64,000 nucleotides of DNA from an uncultured Bacilli bacterium (lineage in GTDB: Bacteria > Bacillota_I > Bacilli_A > RF39 > UBA660). The notes below the pieces were generated by a model. That model saw nothing but the letters and a program-made list of their open reading frames with translations. It ran no database searches and had not been told where the DNA came from. The stretch covers positions 186,001 to 250,000 of the forward strand of contig CAKOOJ010000001.1 of the NCBI GenBank assembly GCA_934098385.1, in the 5' to 3' direction. Position numbers and translations under genes: made by a program. Each line of letters opens with the position of its first letter. The first letter of the stretch is position 1. Below are positions 17,041-24,335 of this stretch, piece after piece.

Positions 17041-17961
17041 TTATAACCTTTCTATAACTCTTATCTTTGCACTTTTACTTCTACTATTTTCTAGTATTTC
17101 CTCTTCTGTTGCAACTATAGGTTTATTATTAATTAATTTTATTAGAGGTTGATATTCTTTTGGAATAACTGGTAACCCTCTAACGTGTTCATCTATTGCA
17201 CTATATTTTTTAAATATATTTTTTACTATTCTATCTTCTAATGAATGAAATGTTATTACAACTAGTCTTCCACCTTTATTAAGTAAATTTATAGCATCAG
17301 GTAAAACACTTTCTAAAACATCTAATTCTTTATTGACTTCTATTCTAATTGCTTGAAATATTTGTCTTTCAGGATGGTGTGTTAAATAATATTTTGTTGG
17401 TACACTAGATTTTATTATATTAACTAATTCTAAAGTAGTTTCTATTTTGTTATTTTTTCTATAATCAACTATTTTGTTTGCAATTTTTTTAGAATATTTT
17501 TCTTCTCCATACTTATAAAATATATTAGTTAATTCTTCAAATGAATAATTATTGACTATATCGTATGCAGAAATATTATTTCTTGTGTCCATTCTCATAT
17601 CTAGTTTAGAATCTTTCATAAATGAAAAACCTCGTTCTTTATTATCAATTTGTGGACTAGATACTCCTAAATCTAGTAAGATACCATCAACTTTATCTAC
17701 ACCTTTTTCTTCTAATCTGTCTTTCATATTTTTAAAATTATCATGTATTAGTGTATAGTTATTGTTTATTTTCTTTAGCAATTCATCTGATTTTTTTATA
17801 GCAAATTCATCTTGGTCGAATCCATATAAATGTCCTTTAGGAATATTTTTTAATATTTCACTACTATGTCCTGCTAGTCCAATAGTCCCATCTACATAAA
17901 TTCCGCCATTTTTAATATTTAAATTTTCAAATACTTCTTGTTTCATTACACTATAATGCAT
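17041..17961 (-). CDS. rsmH: 16S rRNA (cytosine(1402)-N(4))-methyltransferase RsmH
   Basis: 306 residues from the ATG at 17961, which has GGGGGAG six bases upstream; an in-frame TTG at 17976 is less likely. The SAM-binding core is visible in YVDGTIGLAGHS and LYGFDQDEFA, followed by DGILLDLGVSSPQ, the DMRMD region, and VITFHSLEDRIVK near the C-terminus, all diagnostic of RsmH (MraW). It methylates C1402 in the ribosomal decoding centre. It follows mraZ by one base and precedes ftsL by two, the standard dcw order. Confidence 0.96.
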   Translation of the reverse strand: MHYSVMKQEVFENLNIKNGGIYVDGTIGLAGHSSEILKNIPKGHLYGFDQDEFAIKKSDELLKKINNNYTLIHDNFKNMKDRLEEKGVDKVDGILLDLGVSSPQIDNKERGFSFMKDSKLDMRMDTRNNISAYDIVNNYSFEELTNIFYKYGEEKYSKKIANKIVDYRKNNKIETTLELVNIIKSSVPTKYYLTHHPERQIFQAIRIEVNKELDVLESVLPDAINLLNKGGRLVVITFHSLEDRIVKNIFKKYSAIDEHVRGLPVIPKEYQPLIKLINNKPIVATEEEILENSRSKSAKIRVIERL

Positions 17962-17962
17962 A

Positions 17963-18391
17963 TTATTCTCCCCCAAATAAGTTTTCTGCTATATTTGCAA
18001 ATTCATCTTCATTGCTTTCAAAAAATTCATTCCATGCATCACTGTCCCATATTTCAAGTCGATCATTCGCGCCGATTATAACACAATCACGCGATAAACC
18101 GGCGTAATGAACGAGCGGGGAGGTAATGCATGCTCTTCCTGATTTGTCAAGCATGCAGAGAGTAGCACCAGACATGAAGAATCTGGTGAAATTACGTGAG
18201 TCTTTTTTTGTAAATGGGAGTGAACGTAATTTTTCGACAATGTTATTCCATTCTTCCATTGGATAAACGAATAAACATTTCTCAAGTCCACGTGTAATAA
18301 TAAACTTGTCCCCTAATTCATTTCTAAATTTACTAGGGATTATAAGTCTATTTTTCTCATCAATAGAATGATGATATTCACCCATCAACAT
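17963..18391 (-). CDS. mraZ: Transcriptional regulator MraZ
   Basis: 142 residues from the ATG at 18391 (MLMGEYHHSIDEKNRL), placed four bases after AGTGGGGGA; upstream in-frame codons are inside the operator repeats. It has two SpoVT/AbrB-type beta-barrel repeats with the family motif DxKxR in each half (SIDEKNRLIIP and MLDKSGRACI). MraZ is a ring-forming DNA-binding autoregulator of the division and cell-wall cluster. Three GTGG direct repeats with 10-bp spacing immediately upstream (18400-18423) are its expected binding sites, and the most proximal one overlaps the ribosome site. The gene is noticeably less AT-rich in its middle (18060-18300) than neighbours. Confidence 0.94.
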   Translation of the reverse strand: MLMGEYHHSIDEKNRLIIPSKFRNELGDKFIITRGLEKCLFVYPMEEWNNIVEKLRSLPFTKKDSRNFTRFFMSGATLCMLDKSGRACITSPLVHYAGLSRDCVIIGANDRLEIWDSDAWNEFFESNEDEFANIAENLFGGE

Positions 18392-18399
18392 AAAATCCC

Positions 18400-18423
18400 C
18401 CACTTTCTTCCACAATGTACCAC
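18400..18423 (-). promoter_or_regulatory. MraZ operator: three GTGG repeats at 10-bp spacing
   Basis: On the minus strand GTGG occurs at 18420-18423, 18410-18413 and 18400-18403, each exactly 10 bp apart, between the transcription start and the mraZ ATG. This is the known MraZ box layout (short G-rich direct repeats on one helical face). The last repeat is part of the ribosome site. Confidence 0.8.
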
Positions 18424-18434
18424 TGTCTATATAA

Positions 18435-18463
18435 ATAATAACTCAAGTTTTCTTAAAATACAA
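18435..18463 (-). promoter_or_regulatory. Promoter of the mraZ-rsmH-ftsL-PBP unit
   Basis: TTGTAT (18458-18463), 17-bp spacer, TATTAT (18435-18440). The MraZ repeats start about 12 bp downstream of the -10 element. Confidence 0.55.
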
Positions 18464-18488
18464 CATTTATTTAAAAAAATCAACAAAA

Positions 18489-18509
18489 AAAAGTGTATTT
18501 TACACTTTT
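18489..18509 (-). terminator. Terminator of cotE
   Basis: Stem AAAAGTGTA / TACACTTTT with a 3-nt loop just downstream of the cotE stop, with flanking A- and T-runs. Confidence 0.75.
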
Positions 18510-18518
18510 CTGTAAATT

Positions 18519-19058
18519 CTATTTTAAATAATCGTCATTTATATCAATTTCTTCATTAACTTCGTTGTTACTAACTTGTTCATTATCGTCTACTATTTCT
18601 TCATAATCTTCAAATTCATCTTCAACACTTACTCTAACTTTTGTATCTCCAACAATTTCAACTCCCATTTCTTTATGAACAGAAAGTTTTATGACAGATC
18701 CATCAACTGATACATCTGTAACTGAAGGTTGATTTAAAGATCTAACAATTATGTCACTTGAATTAGAAAAATCTCCGTTTTCTTTAATTTTTACGTTCAT
18801 TGTATCTTGATAATTAAATCTTTTTACCAATACATTAGTTTTTGTATTATTGTCATATGAATACCAAATATTAATATCATAACTACCATTAACAAGAACT
18901 TTACCACTATTATTAATTCCATTAAATGTATGATTAATTACCCAACAGCCAAGAACAGTATTAATATTATCCTCTGTTTCTATAATATGTTCCAAATTAG
19001 TTGTTTTCTTCCCCTTACCTATTACTGCTTTAGTAACAATTTCTTTAAAATAAGACAT
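18519..19058 (-). CDS. cotE: Outer spore coat morphogenetic protein CotE
   Basis: 179 residues from the ATG at 19058 (GAGGAG upstream; an in-frame ATG at 19073 overlaps that ribosome site). It aligns along its length with Bacillus CotE from memory: EIVTKAVIGKGKK, then LGCWVINHTFNG, then GSYDINIWYSYDNNTKT, a region ending VVGETKV-like (EIVGDTKVRVSV), and an acidic C-terminal tail (DEFEDYEEIVDDNEQ). CotE organises assembly of the outer coat around the forespore in the mother cell. In Bacillus cotE lies next to miaB/ymcA and mutS; here it is beside mraZ. It is strong evidence that the organism forms endospores. Confidence 0.92.
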   Translation of the reverse strand: MSYFKEIVTKAVIGKGKKTTNLEHIIETEDNINTVLGCWVINHTFNGINNSGKVLVNGSYDINIWYSYDNNTKTNVLVKRFNYQDTMNVKIKENGDFSNSSDIIVRSLNQPSVTDVSVDGSVIKLSVHKEMGVEIVGDTKVRVSVEDEFEDYEEIVDDNEQVSNNEVNEEIDINDDYLK

Positions 19059-19134
19059 TATATCACTCCTCATAACATTTTATGTGATTAATGCCTAAAA
19101 AGTGATACAAATATTATTAAAATTAAAAAGAAAA

Positions 19135-19159
19135 AATTTGATATATAAAATATCAAATT
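19135..19159 (-). terminator. Terminator of the LiaF-like/DUF4097 pair
   Basis: A 10-bp stem AATTTGATAT / ATATCAAATT with a 5-nt loop overlapping the stop of the DUF4097 gene. Confidence 0.75.
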
Positions 19160-19961
19160 AATCTGTAGTACTTATGTTAATATTACCAATTCCACCATCT
19201 ATTTTTATTTTATTATTTCCATTTTCTATATTGGTATTATCTTTTAATTCTTCATTATTCAATTTTATTGATCCAATACCTTTATTAATTTTGAAACTAT
19301 ATTTTTCATATTTATCTAATAATTTAACATCTAGTTTTCCTATACCTGTATCAATTTTATTATCTTCATTTAAAAACGCATTGATGATTACTTCACCTAT
19401 ACCCATATCCATATCTAGATTACTTAGGTTACTATTATTTATTTTAACACTACCGGCGCCAGTTTCTATTTCTGTTTTGTTTAGAACTGTTAAGTTATTT
19501 ATGTATGTCTTGCCTGCTCCTAAATCAAAATTTACGTTATTACTACTTAATTTTTCTATATTAACGACCCCAGCACCAGTATCTATATTTATGTTATTAA
19601 ATATTTTATTAGTTGGTACTTTAAGTGTAATTTTATATCTTCCATTTAAATTTACATTGTTATTCTCTTTTATAACAATTTTATCATTATCTTGCTTTAA
19701 GTTAATATGTTTATTATTAGTTTCTAATGTAAATTTTTCGCCTTCTTTTATGTATATGTCAGTAAGTTTAAGATTTATATTTAAATTACTATAATTATTA
19801 TTTAATTCTACTCTGTTGTAGTAATTGATTTTGTCGTTAGTTTTACTATTAATATTTCCTATAATGTTAAATATAGATAATATTCCCATTATAATAGATA
19901 CTATTAAGTAAAATGCAAATGCAATTGCCAAGTATTTTATTACTCTTTGTATATTTGTCAT
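19158..19961 (-). CDS. DUF4097-type (toast-rack) membrane-anchored protein, LiaG-like
   Basis: 267 residues. One transmembrane helix (about 11-36) precedes an extracytoplasmic domain made of repeated short beta units such as INIDTGAGVVNIEKL, FDLGAGKTYINNL, IETGAGSVKINNSN and MDMGIGEVIINA. The regular [D/E]xGxGxVxI pattern is the DUF4097 right-handed beta repeat. The gene overlaps the LiaF-like gene by ATGA, so both are made together. The pair resembles liaF-liaG-type accessory genes of envelope-stress systems, but no histidine kinase/response regulator pair adjoins them here. Role: envelope-stress sensing or scaffold, by inference. Confidence 0.72.
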   Translation of the reverse strand: MTNIQRVIKYLAIAFAFYLIVSIIMGILSIFNIIGNINSKTNDKINYYNRVELNNNYSNLNINLKLTDIYIKEGEKFTLETNNKHINLKQDNDKIVIKENNNVNLNGRYKITLKVPTNKIFNNINIDTGAGVVNIEKLSSNNVNFDLGAGKTYINNLTVLNKTEIETGAGSVKINNSNLSNLDMDMGIGEVIINAFLNEDNKIDTGIGKLDVKLLDKYEKYSFKINKGIGSIKLNNEELKDNTNIENGNNKIKIDGGIGNINISTTD

Positions 19962-20644
19962 TTGATTTCTACTCCACCAAATATTGTTGTTGAATTAATA
20001 TATACGATTTTTGATTTATCATTTATTTTTTGTTTTGTTTTATCTTCAACTCCACCAAAAATAGGTGTTGATTTAACTTTAACTTTTACATCTTTTGGAA
20101 CTAATATTGTTATACCACCAAATACACATGTTGAATTAATTACAACATCTTTTTTTATTATTGCATCTCTTAAATCTAATTTAATTCCTCCGAATATTGC
20201 ATTAAGTGTAGTACCTTTAAATTCTTCATTATCAAATTTTATATTTTGTCCACCAAATGTTGAACAATAATCACTATCTGTTTTAAATTTCTCATTTAAT
20301 TTATTAATTTCTTTATTTATCTTAGTATTAAATAAATCTTTAAATATAATTGATAAACCAATAATTACTAATATAATTGGTAGAATTAGTTTCCATATAA
20401 TATCAAAATCTAAAATATTTCTTGTTGATAACATAAGTATTATACCTATAATTATTAGTATTATATCACCGGTTCTGTCATTATCTTTAAATAATCCTAT
20501 AAATCCAGGAATTATTAAAAATAATGTCCACCATCCTCTAAAGAATATGTTTATATTTGTTATTCCAAGTGCATTTAAACCAAAAACAACGCCTATAATA
20601 ATAAGTATTAATCCCCACATTACATTGCCTATTTTTTTCATCAT
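19958..20644 (-). CDS. LiaF-like membrane protein
   Basis: 228 residues. The N-terminal half has about four hydrophobic helices (VMWGLILIIIGVVFGLNALG, FLIIPGFIGLF, IILIIIGIILML, LILPIILVIIGL). The C-terminal half is a soluble beta domain with four FGG turns (STFGGQNI, AIFGGIKLD, CVFGGITILVP, PIFGGVEDK and a final TTIFGGVEIK), the hallmark of the LiaF/cell-wall-active antibiotic response domain. LiaF-type proteins negatively regulate LiaSR-type envelope-stress signalling in Bacillus. Here the cognate two-component pair is absent, so I infer only a membrane sensor or modulator coupled to the DUF4097 partner through an ATGA overlap. Confidence 0.78.
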   Translation of the reverse strand: MMKKIGNVMWGLILIIIGVVFGLNALGITNINIFFRGWWTLFLIIPGFIGLFKDNDRTGDIILIIIGIILMLSTRNILDFDIIWKLILPIILVIIGLSIIFKDLFNTKINKEINKLNEKFKTDSDYCSTFGGQNIKFDNEEFKGTTLNAIFGGIKLDLRDAIIKKDVVINSTCVFGGITILVPKDVKVKVKSTPIFGGVEDKTKQKINDKSKIVYINSTTIFGGVEIK

Positions 20645-20729
20645 TTCACCACTTTCTAACTAAATTATATTATTTTATTTTGTTGTTGTAAACGATTAAT
20701 TATATTTTTTTATTAAAAAAAGCCTTTTA

Positions 20730-21257
20730 TTAAGCTTGATTGTATATTTTTTTATATTCATTTATGACATCTAACATTTCTTCTACAATTACTTGATTTA
20801 TATCATTTAGAGATATGCTATCAATTAAAACTTTTTCTACTTCATTAATACCAATCATTTTTATAGTGTAATTTCCATCTATTTCATTTTTGTCTAAATT
20901 AGAATTATCTATGTTTGGTACTTTATCTGTTTTTATTACGTAGTAATATATTTCATTTTTTCTATTCTTATTAGTACTACGATAATTTCTAGTATAATGT
21001 GTATTTTTTTCTATAATGTTTTTATTTATTTCTTCATCATTTAATTCAATTCCTGTTTCTTCTTTTATTTCTCTTTTTAAGCAATCTAAAAGTGTTTCAT
21101 TCTCTTCTAAATGACCTCCTGGAAATTGATATGTATTATGGCAATATCCTAACATTATTTCATTTTTATTGTTAACTATTAAACCTTTACATCTTATTAC
21201 AATTTCATCTATTTCATTTTCTTTTAAGTTATCATAGTTGTATATTACTTCTTTCAT
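20730..21257 (-). CDS. Nudix hydrolase
   Basis: 175 residues. The Nudix box is complete: GGHLEENETLLDCLKREIKEETGIEL fits G-x5-E-x7-R-E-U-x-E-E-x-G-U, with the metal-binding glutamates present. The N-terminal strand (RCKGLIVNNKNEIMLGYC) and a Gln-Phe-Pro-Gly-Gly stretch before the box are typical. It hydrolyses a nucleoside diphosphate linked to another group; the substrate cannot be read from the sequence. It is the last ordinary gene before the accessory patch at 21,400-23,710. Confidence 0.85.
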   Translation of the reverse strand: MKEVIYNYDNLKENEIDEIVIRCKGLIVNNKNEIMLGYCHNTYQFPGGHLEENETLLDCLKREIKEETGIELNDEEINKNIIEKNTHYTRNYRSTNKNRKNEIYYYVIKTDKVPNIDNSNLDKNEIDGNYTIKMIGINEVEKVLIDSISLNDINQVIVEEMLDVINEYKKIYNQA

Positions 21258-21426
21258 ATTTTGCTCCTATTCATATTTAAAATTATTTTTTGTCACAATA
21301 AGTATATCATAATTTAATAATATAATAAGATTTTTATTGATAACTTATAAAAGTTTCCTTTTTATTAATCTCCGAAACAATTGTATTTAATCTATTAACA
21401 TTTTGTAAAAAAATTTATTTGTTCGC

Positions 21427-21455
21427 TTGTTTTATATAAATACTTATTATATAAT
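21427..21455 (+). promoter_or_regulatory. Promoter of the candidate type I toxin
   Basis: TTGTTT (21427-21432), 17-bp spacer, TATAAT (21450-21455). Transcription would begin near 21462. Confidence 0.65.
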
Positions 21456-21518
21456 TTTATTAGGAAATGCTATAACTGTTGAGTACTTGCCAACTTCTAA
21501 GGAAGGAGGCTTGATATT

Positions 21519-21608
21519 ATGAAGAATAAAGATTTACTAATCTCATTTCTAATATTAATTATCATTTTATTAATAGTCTCTTTAATGATTCTATGTATAA
21601 AAAAATAG
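21519..21608 (+). CDS. Candidate type I toxin: 29-aa hydrophobic peptide
   Basis: 29 residues: a short polar start (MKNKD), about 20 residues of Leu/Ile/Ser/Phe and a basic end (CIKK), the layout of membrane-active type I toxins (TxpA, BsrG, Fst classes). The ribosome site GGAAGGAGG is very strong. A consensus promoter lies upstream and a hairpin terminator downstream (21651-21693). The 5' leader has TTGAGTACT (21479-21487), complementary to AGTACTCAA (21607-21615), and TGTTGAGTA (21477-21485), complementary to TACTCAACA (21657-21665). Such 5'-3' pairing is how toxin mRNAs are kept untranslated. A convergent minus-strand RNA overlaps the 3' half. Family identity is not established; the architecture is the evidence. 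Confidence 0.65.
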   Translation: MKNKDLLISFLILIIILLIVSLMILCIKK

Positions 21609-21635
21609 TACTCAATCTGCATTAGATTAAGTACT
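21607..21635 (-). terminator. Intrinsic terminator of the antisense RNA
   Basis: Stem AGTACTCAATCT / AGATTAAGTACT (one C-A mismatch), loop GCATT, and seven A on the plus strand to the left, which is a U-run for the minus-strand RNA. Confidence 0.75.
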
Positions 21636-21650
21636 GTACCAATTAATTAA

Positions 21651-21693
21651 GGTAAATACTCAACACAGCAAAGTTAAGTATTTCCCTTTTTTT
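21651..21693 (+). terminator. Intrinsic terminator of the toxin mRNA
   Basis: Stem built from AAATACTCAAC and GTTAAGTATTT (one mismatch), extended by GG/CC, with an 8-nt loop and a run of seven T after CCC. Confidence 0.75.
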
Positions 21694-21721
21694 ATTTTAT
21701 GCAAATTTCTTTCACATATTC

Positions 21722-21749
21722 ATTATACCATAAATAAAATATTATTCAA
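21722..21749 (-). promoter_or_regulatory. Promoter of the antisense RNA
   Basis: Minus strand TTGAAT (21744-21749), 16-bp spacer, TATAAT (21722-21727). Confidence 0.55.
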
Positions 21750-21916
21750 GTTTAGCATGATATATTTTTTATTTTAGTTATTATAATCATTCAAATAATT
21801 ATTACAAAACTATACAACACTATATATCTCAAAATTAATATTGCACTTATTATTTATATTAAATACTTATTTTTACTTTTTTTTTTTACCCTTTACATTT
21901 ATAACAACACGAAAAA

Positions 21917-21936
21917 AAGGAACCGCGTTCCCTTTT
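21917..21936 (-). terminator. Terminator downstream of the long Abi gene
   Basis: A GGAAC / GTTCC stem with loop CGC, extended by A/T pairs (A-run left, T-run right), lies about 80 bp after the stop of the 504-aa gene. The rest of 21,750-22,017 shows nothing else I can name. Confidence 0.6.
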
Positions 21937-22017
21937 CTCCCCTCAATAATAAGGGCATTTCATTACATATTCATAATATCATACTTTATGATTATTGTAA
22001 ACATGTACAATAATATT

Positions 22018-23532
22018 TTATGCATTTTTTTGTTTATCATTCTTTAATTTATCAAAAAACTTTTTATCTATTCCAGTATATCTTGTATATGATCTATCAA
22101 ATAAAAAATGAGTATATTTTAAACAATCATTATTTTTTGAATTTTCATAAATCATTTCTTTCATTTCCATTTGTATATCTTTTGTTTTTTTATTTAATGA
22201 AATTAAATCTTGCTTTATTCTTCTATTATTATCATATTTTTCACAAATAGATACAATATTGAAATTATAATTACTATATTCTTCTAATTTGTCTAATATT
22301 TTCTCATACAAATCAAGTTTGTTAGTTGAAACTTTTTCTGGTCTTAATATTATATTATATTTTTTATACACATATACTAGTTCATTATATATATTTGAAT
22401 TATTGTCAAGTTTCTTTATTATGTTATAAATAATATATATTACCCAAGATAAATCAATATTAGAATTTCCTGAAAAACTATTATATTTATCACTTCCAAA
22501 AAATTCTGCTAAGTATGACATATAACTTGTTGTTAATACATATTGATCGTGTTGAGTTGGAGCCTTTGGCAATAAATAATTAACTTTCCCAGTTTTTGTT
22601 GAATAAAATTCTCTTACATTAAAATTATAAATTGGTTGGTTGTGAGCTAAACTATTACGTAAAATACCTATAATATTTAAAATTTCACGCATAACATTTA
22701 ACTTTTTCCAATATATAACTTTTTCTTCTTCTGTCTTATTATTTTTATTATTTACTTTTATTTTGGTAAAATAATTTACACAATCCTCTAAAATATTTTG
22801 TTTGTGTTCTTTATTTAGATTAATGATTAATTTAATAGTTTCACCTAAAGTTAATTCATTTATAATAATCCAATATGGAACAGAAAGTTCTTGATCATTT
22901 TTTCTTTTTATAGGATTTGAATATTTATTAGTTTGTTTATCAAAAATTTTTTTTATTGAATTAATAGAATTTGTAACATTTTTAGGTGTTGTATCATATT
23001 GGTTTATATCTGTTAAAAAAGTATCTTTAGCTTCTATTTTATTTAAATAAGAAACTAAAACATTTTTTAAACTTTCTTCAATAATTAAAGTGTAACGTAA
23101 TAAAATATTTCTTAATTCATGTTCAAATTTATATATTCTGACAAAATCACTATACATTACTTTATTTGAATATAAATGATTATAATATTTTATGTTTTTT
23201 ATCTTTTCCTTCAATTTATTATCGCTATCTGTGCTTTTATAATTTATACTATATTTTGTACATATCGAAGTCAAAATTTGTCTATATAAACTTTTAGTTC
23301 CATAATAATCCTTAATATCAAAAATCATTTTATATTTTTCAATGTCTAACGAATTTATTATATTTTTTTCTATATCATCTATTGTTTCAATTCCGTTACA
23401 AAAAATATTTTTATATGCATTAATAACTTGATAATAACTATATTTATCAAAACTTTGTTTCTTTTTTTCATCAAGAATTATCCCTTTTTTCTGTAATTTT
23501 TTCTTTAATTTATTATTAGTATATGATTCCAT
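22018..23532 (-). CDS. Long Abi-family HEPN protein (Abi_2-like, 504 aa)
   Basis: 504 residues. The first 45 residues (KLKKKLQKKGIIL, then FDKYSYYQVINAYKNIF) match the N-terminal pattern of AbiD/AbiF (Abi_2) proteins. Residues 130-160 (EHELRNILLRYTLIIEESLKNVL) match the conserved E-x-x-L-R core helix. The HEPN ribonuclease motif is R292-N-S-L-A-H297-N. Normal Abi_2 proteins have about 300 residues; this one has insertions and a C-terminal extension of about 150 residues (EKYDNNRRIKQDLISLNKK) of unknown role. Such proteins are abortive-infection RNases that act as toxins on phage infection. It stands alone upstream of tRNA-Arg, in an accessory patch beside a type I toxin locus. Unlike the shorter paralogue at 58877, no hairpin RNA copy is visible next to it. 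Confidence 0.75.
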   Translation of the reverse strand: MESYTNNKLKKKLQKKGIILDEKKKQSFDKYSYYQVINAYKNIFCNGIETIDDIEKNIINSLDIEKYKMIFDIKDYYGTKSLYRQILTSICTKYSINYKSTDSDNKLKEKIKNIKYYNHLYSNKVMYSDFVRIYKFEHELRNILLRYTLIIEESLKNVLVSYLNKIEAKDTFLTDINQYDTTPKNVTNSINSIKKIFDKQTNKYSNPIKRKNDQELSVPYWIIINELTLGETIKLIINLNKEHKQNILEDCVNYFTKIKVNNKNNKTEEEKVIYWKKLNVMREILNIIGILRNSLAHNQPIYNFNVREFYSTKTGKVNYLLPKAPTQHDQYVLTTSYMSYLAEFFGSDKYNSFSGNSNIDLSWVIYIIYNIIKKLDNNSNIYNELVYVYKKYNIILRPEKVSTNKLDLYEKILDKLEEYSNYNFNIVSICEKYDNNRRIKQDLISLNKKTKDIQMEMKEMIYENSKNNDCLKYTHFLFDRSYTRYTGIDKKFFDKLKNDKQKNA

Positions 23533-23635
23533 CCAATTCCACCTTTACTTCTGATAATACAAACTTCTTTAATTATTATTCGTAACTGATATACATAATT
23601 ATTTATAAAGATATTTTTTAAAATAAAAAAAATAA

Positions 23636-23710
23636 TGGTGTCCCAGGCGGGAATCGAACCCGCAATTAAGCTTTAGGAGAGCTTTGTTATATCCATTTAA
23701 CTACCAGGAC
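23636..23710 (-). tRNA. tRNA-Arg (anticodon CCU), CCA encoded
   Basis: Cloverleaf readable on the minus strand: acceptor GTCCTGG pairs with CTGGGAC (two wobble pairs), anticodon stem AAGCT / AGCTT around loop CTCCTAA, T arm GCGGG-TTCGATT-CCCGC, and an encoded CCA (23636-23638). The anticodon CCU reads AGG. Confidence 0.93.
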
Positions 23711-23735
23711 ATACCTATATTTTAGCATAAAAAAA

Positions 23736-23765
23736 ATTATTTGGCATTATCTTTGGCCAAATAAT
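23736..23765 (-). terminator. Terminator of the HD-domain gene
   Basis: Stem ATTATTTGGC / GCCAAATAAT with a 10-nt loop; the plus-strand A-run at 23728-23736 supplies the transcript T-run. It overlaps the end of the gene. Confidence 0.7.
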
Positions 23766-24250
23766 ATCATATTTATAAAAAATATTGTATATAATGCTAT
23801 TGCATTTTTAAATTTAAATTTAGTAAGTTCATATGTTGCAACACTCTTATCAACTAAAGTTAATACCCAACTTTCTTTATATTTAGGTATAGTAGTTCCT
23901 AGTGGAAACATATGTGAAGTAATTGCATTTTTTTCTATATCATTTAAATCAAATTCTTTGCTGGCATTGTTGTATGCAATATTTGGATGATCTATTCCTT
24001 TTTTTATTCCTTTAGTTCCATTAAAATCATTTTCTGTAAAATAATCATGAAGTAGTGCAGCACGTGTTGCTGAAACATAATCAAAACCTAATTTTTTTGA
24101 TATCTTATAAGTATACTTTGATACTCTCATAACATGTATGTATCTAGTAAGTCCATGATGACTTTCATATTTTAATTCGTTAAATTTATTTGTATTTATT
24201 ATACTATCTGCAATATCATTAAAACTTATATTATCAGTAGCTTTTTGCAT
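23747..24250 (-). CDS. HD-domain protein
   Basis: 167 residues. Motifs of an HD phosphohydrolase are visible: HHGLTRYIHVMRVSKYTYKI (first metal His near 31-38), AALLHDYF (the HD pair near 85-87) and ITSHMFP (third His near 112). The C-terminus (NAIALYTIFFINMILFGQ) is hydrophobic and may touch the membrane. Family members hydrolyse nucleotides or nucleotide second messengers; the substrate is not readable. It has its own terminator and lies between tRNA-Arg and uvsE. Confidence 0.8.
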   Translation of the reverse strand: MQKATDNISFNDIADSIINTNKFNELKYESHHGLTRYIHVMRVSKYTYKISKKLGFDYVSATRAALLHDYFTENDFNGTKGIKKGIDHPNIAYNNASKEFDLNDIEKNAITSHMFPLGTTIPKYKESWVLTLVDKSVATYELTKFKFKNAIALYTIFFINMILFGQR

Positions 24251-24335
24251 TATTTTTTCACCTCAGTAAACAAATTATAGCACATATTACTATATTTGTC
24301 TAAAATTTATCTACATAATATTATATTAATTTACA

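Larger units (their letters stand above)
21598..21716 (-). ncRNA. Candidate antisense RNA antitoxin of the 29-aa toxin
   Basis: A minus-strand promoter (TTGAAT 21744-21749, 16 bp, TATAAT 21722-21727) would start an RNA near 21715. It runs left through the toxin terminator and ends at a second hairpin (21607-21635; 12-bp stem with one mismatch, 5-nt loop) followed on the minus strand by seven U (21599-21605). The RNA of about 115 nt is fully complementary to the 3' part of the toxin mRNA and to its stop codon. This is the txpA/ratA-style convergent arrangement. Confidence 0.6.

Noticed and set aside
18076..18291. 71-codon alternative frame inside mraZ
   Set aside because: Fully contained in mraZ in another frame, with no ribosome site or family match.
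21416..21430. LexA half-site (ATTTGTTCG) at the toxin promoter
   Set aside because: It shares nine bases with the lexA-proximal site, but the other half-site does not match, so SOS control is not claimed.
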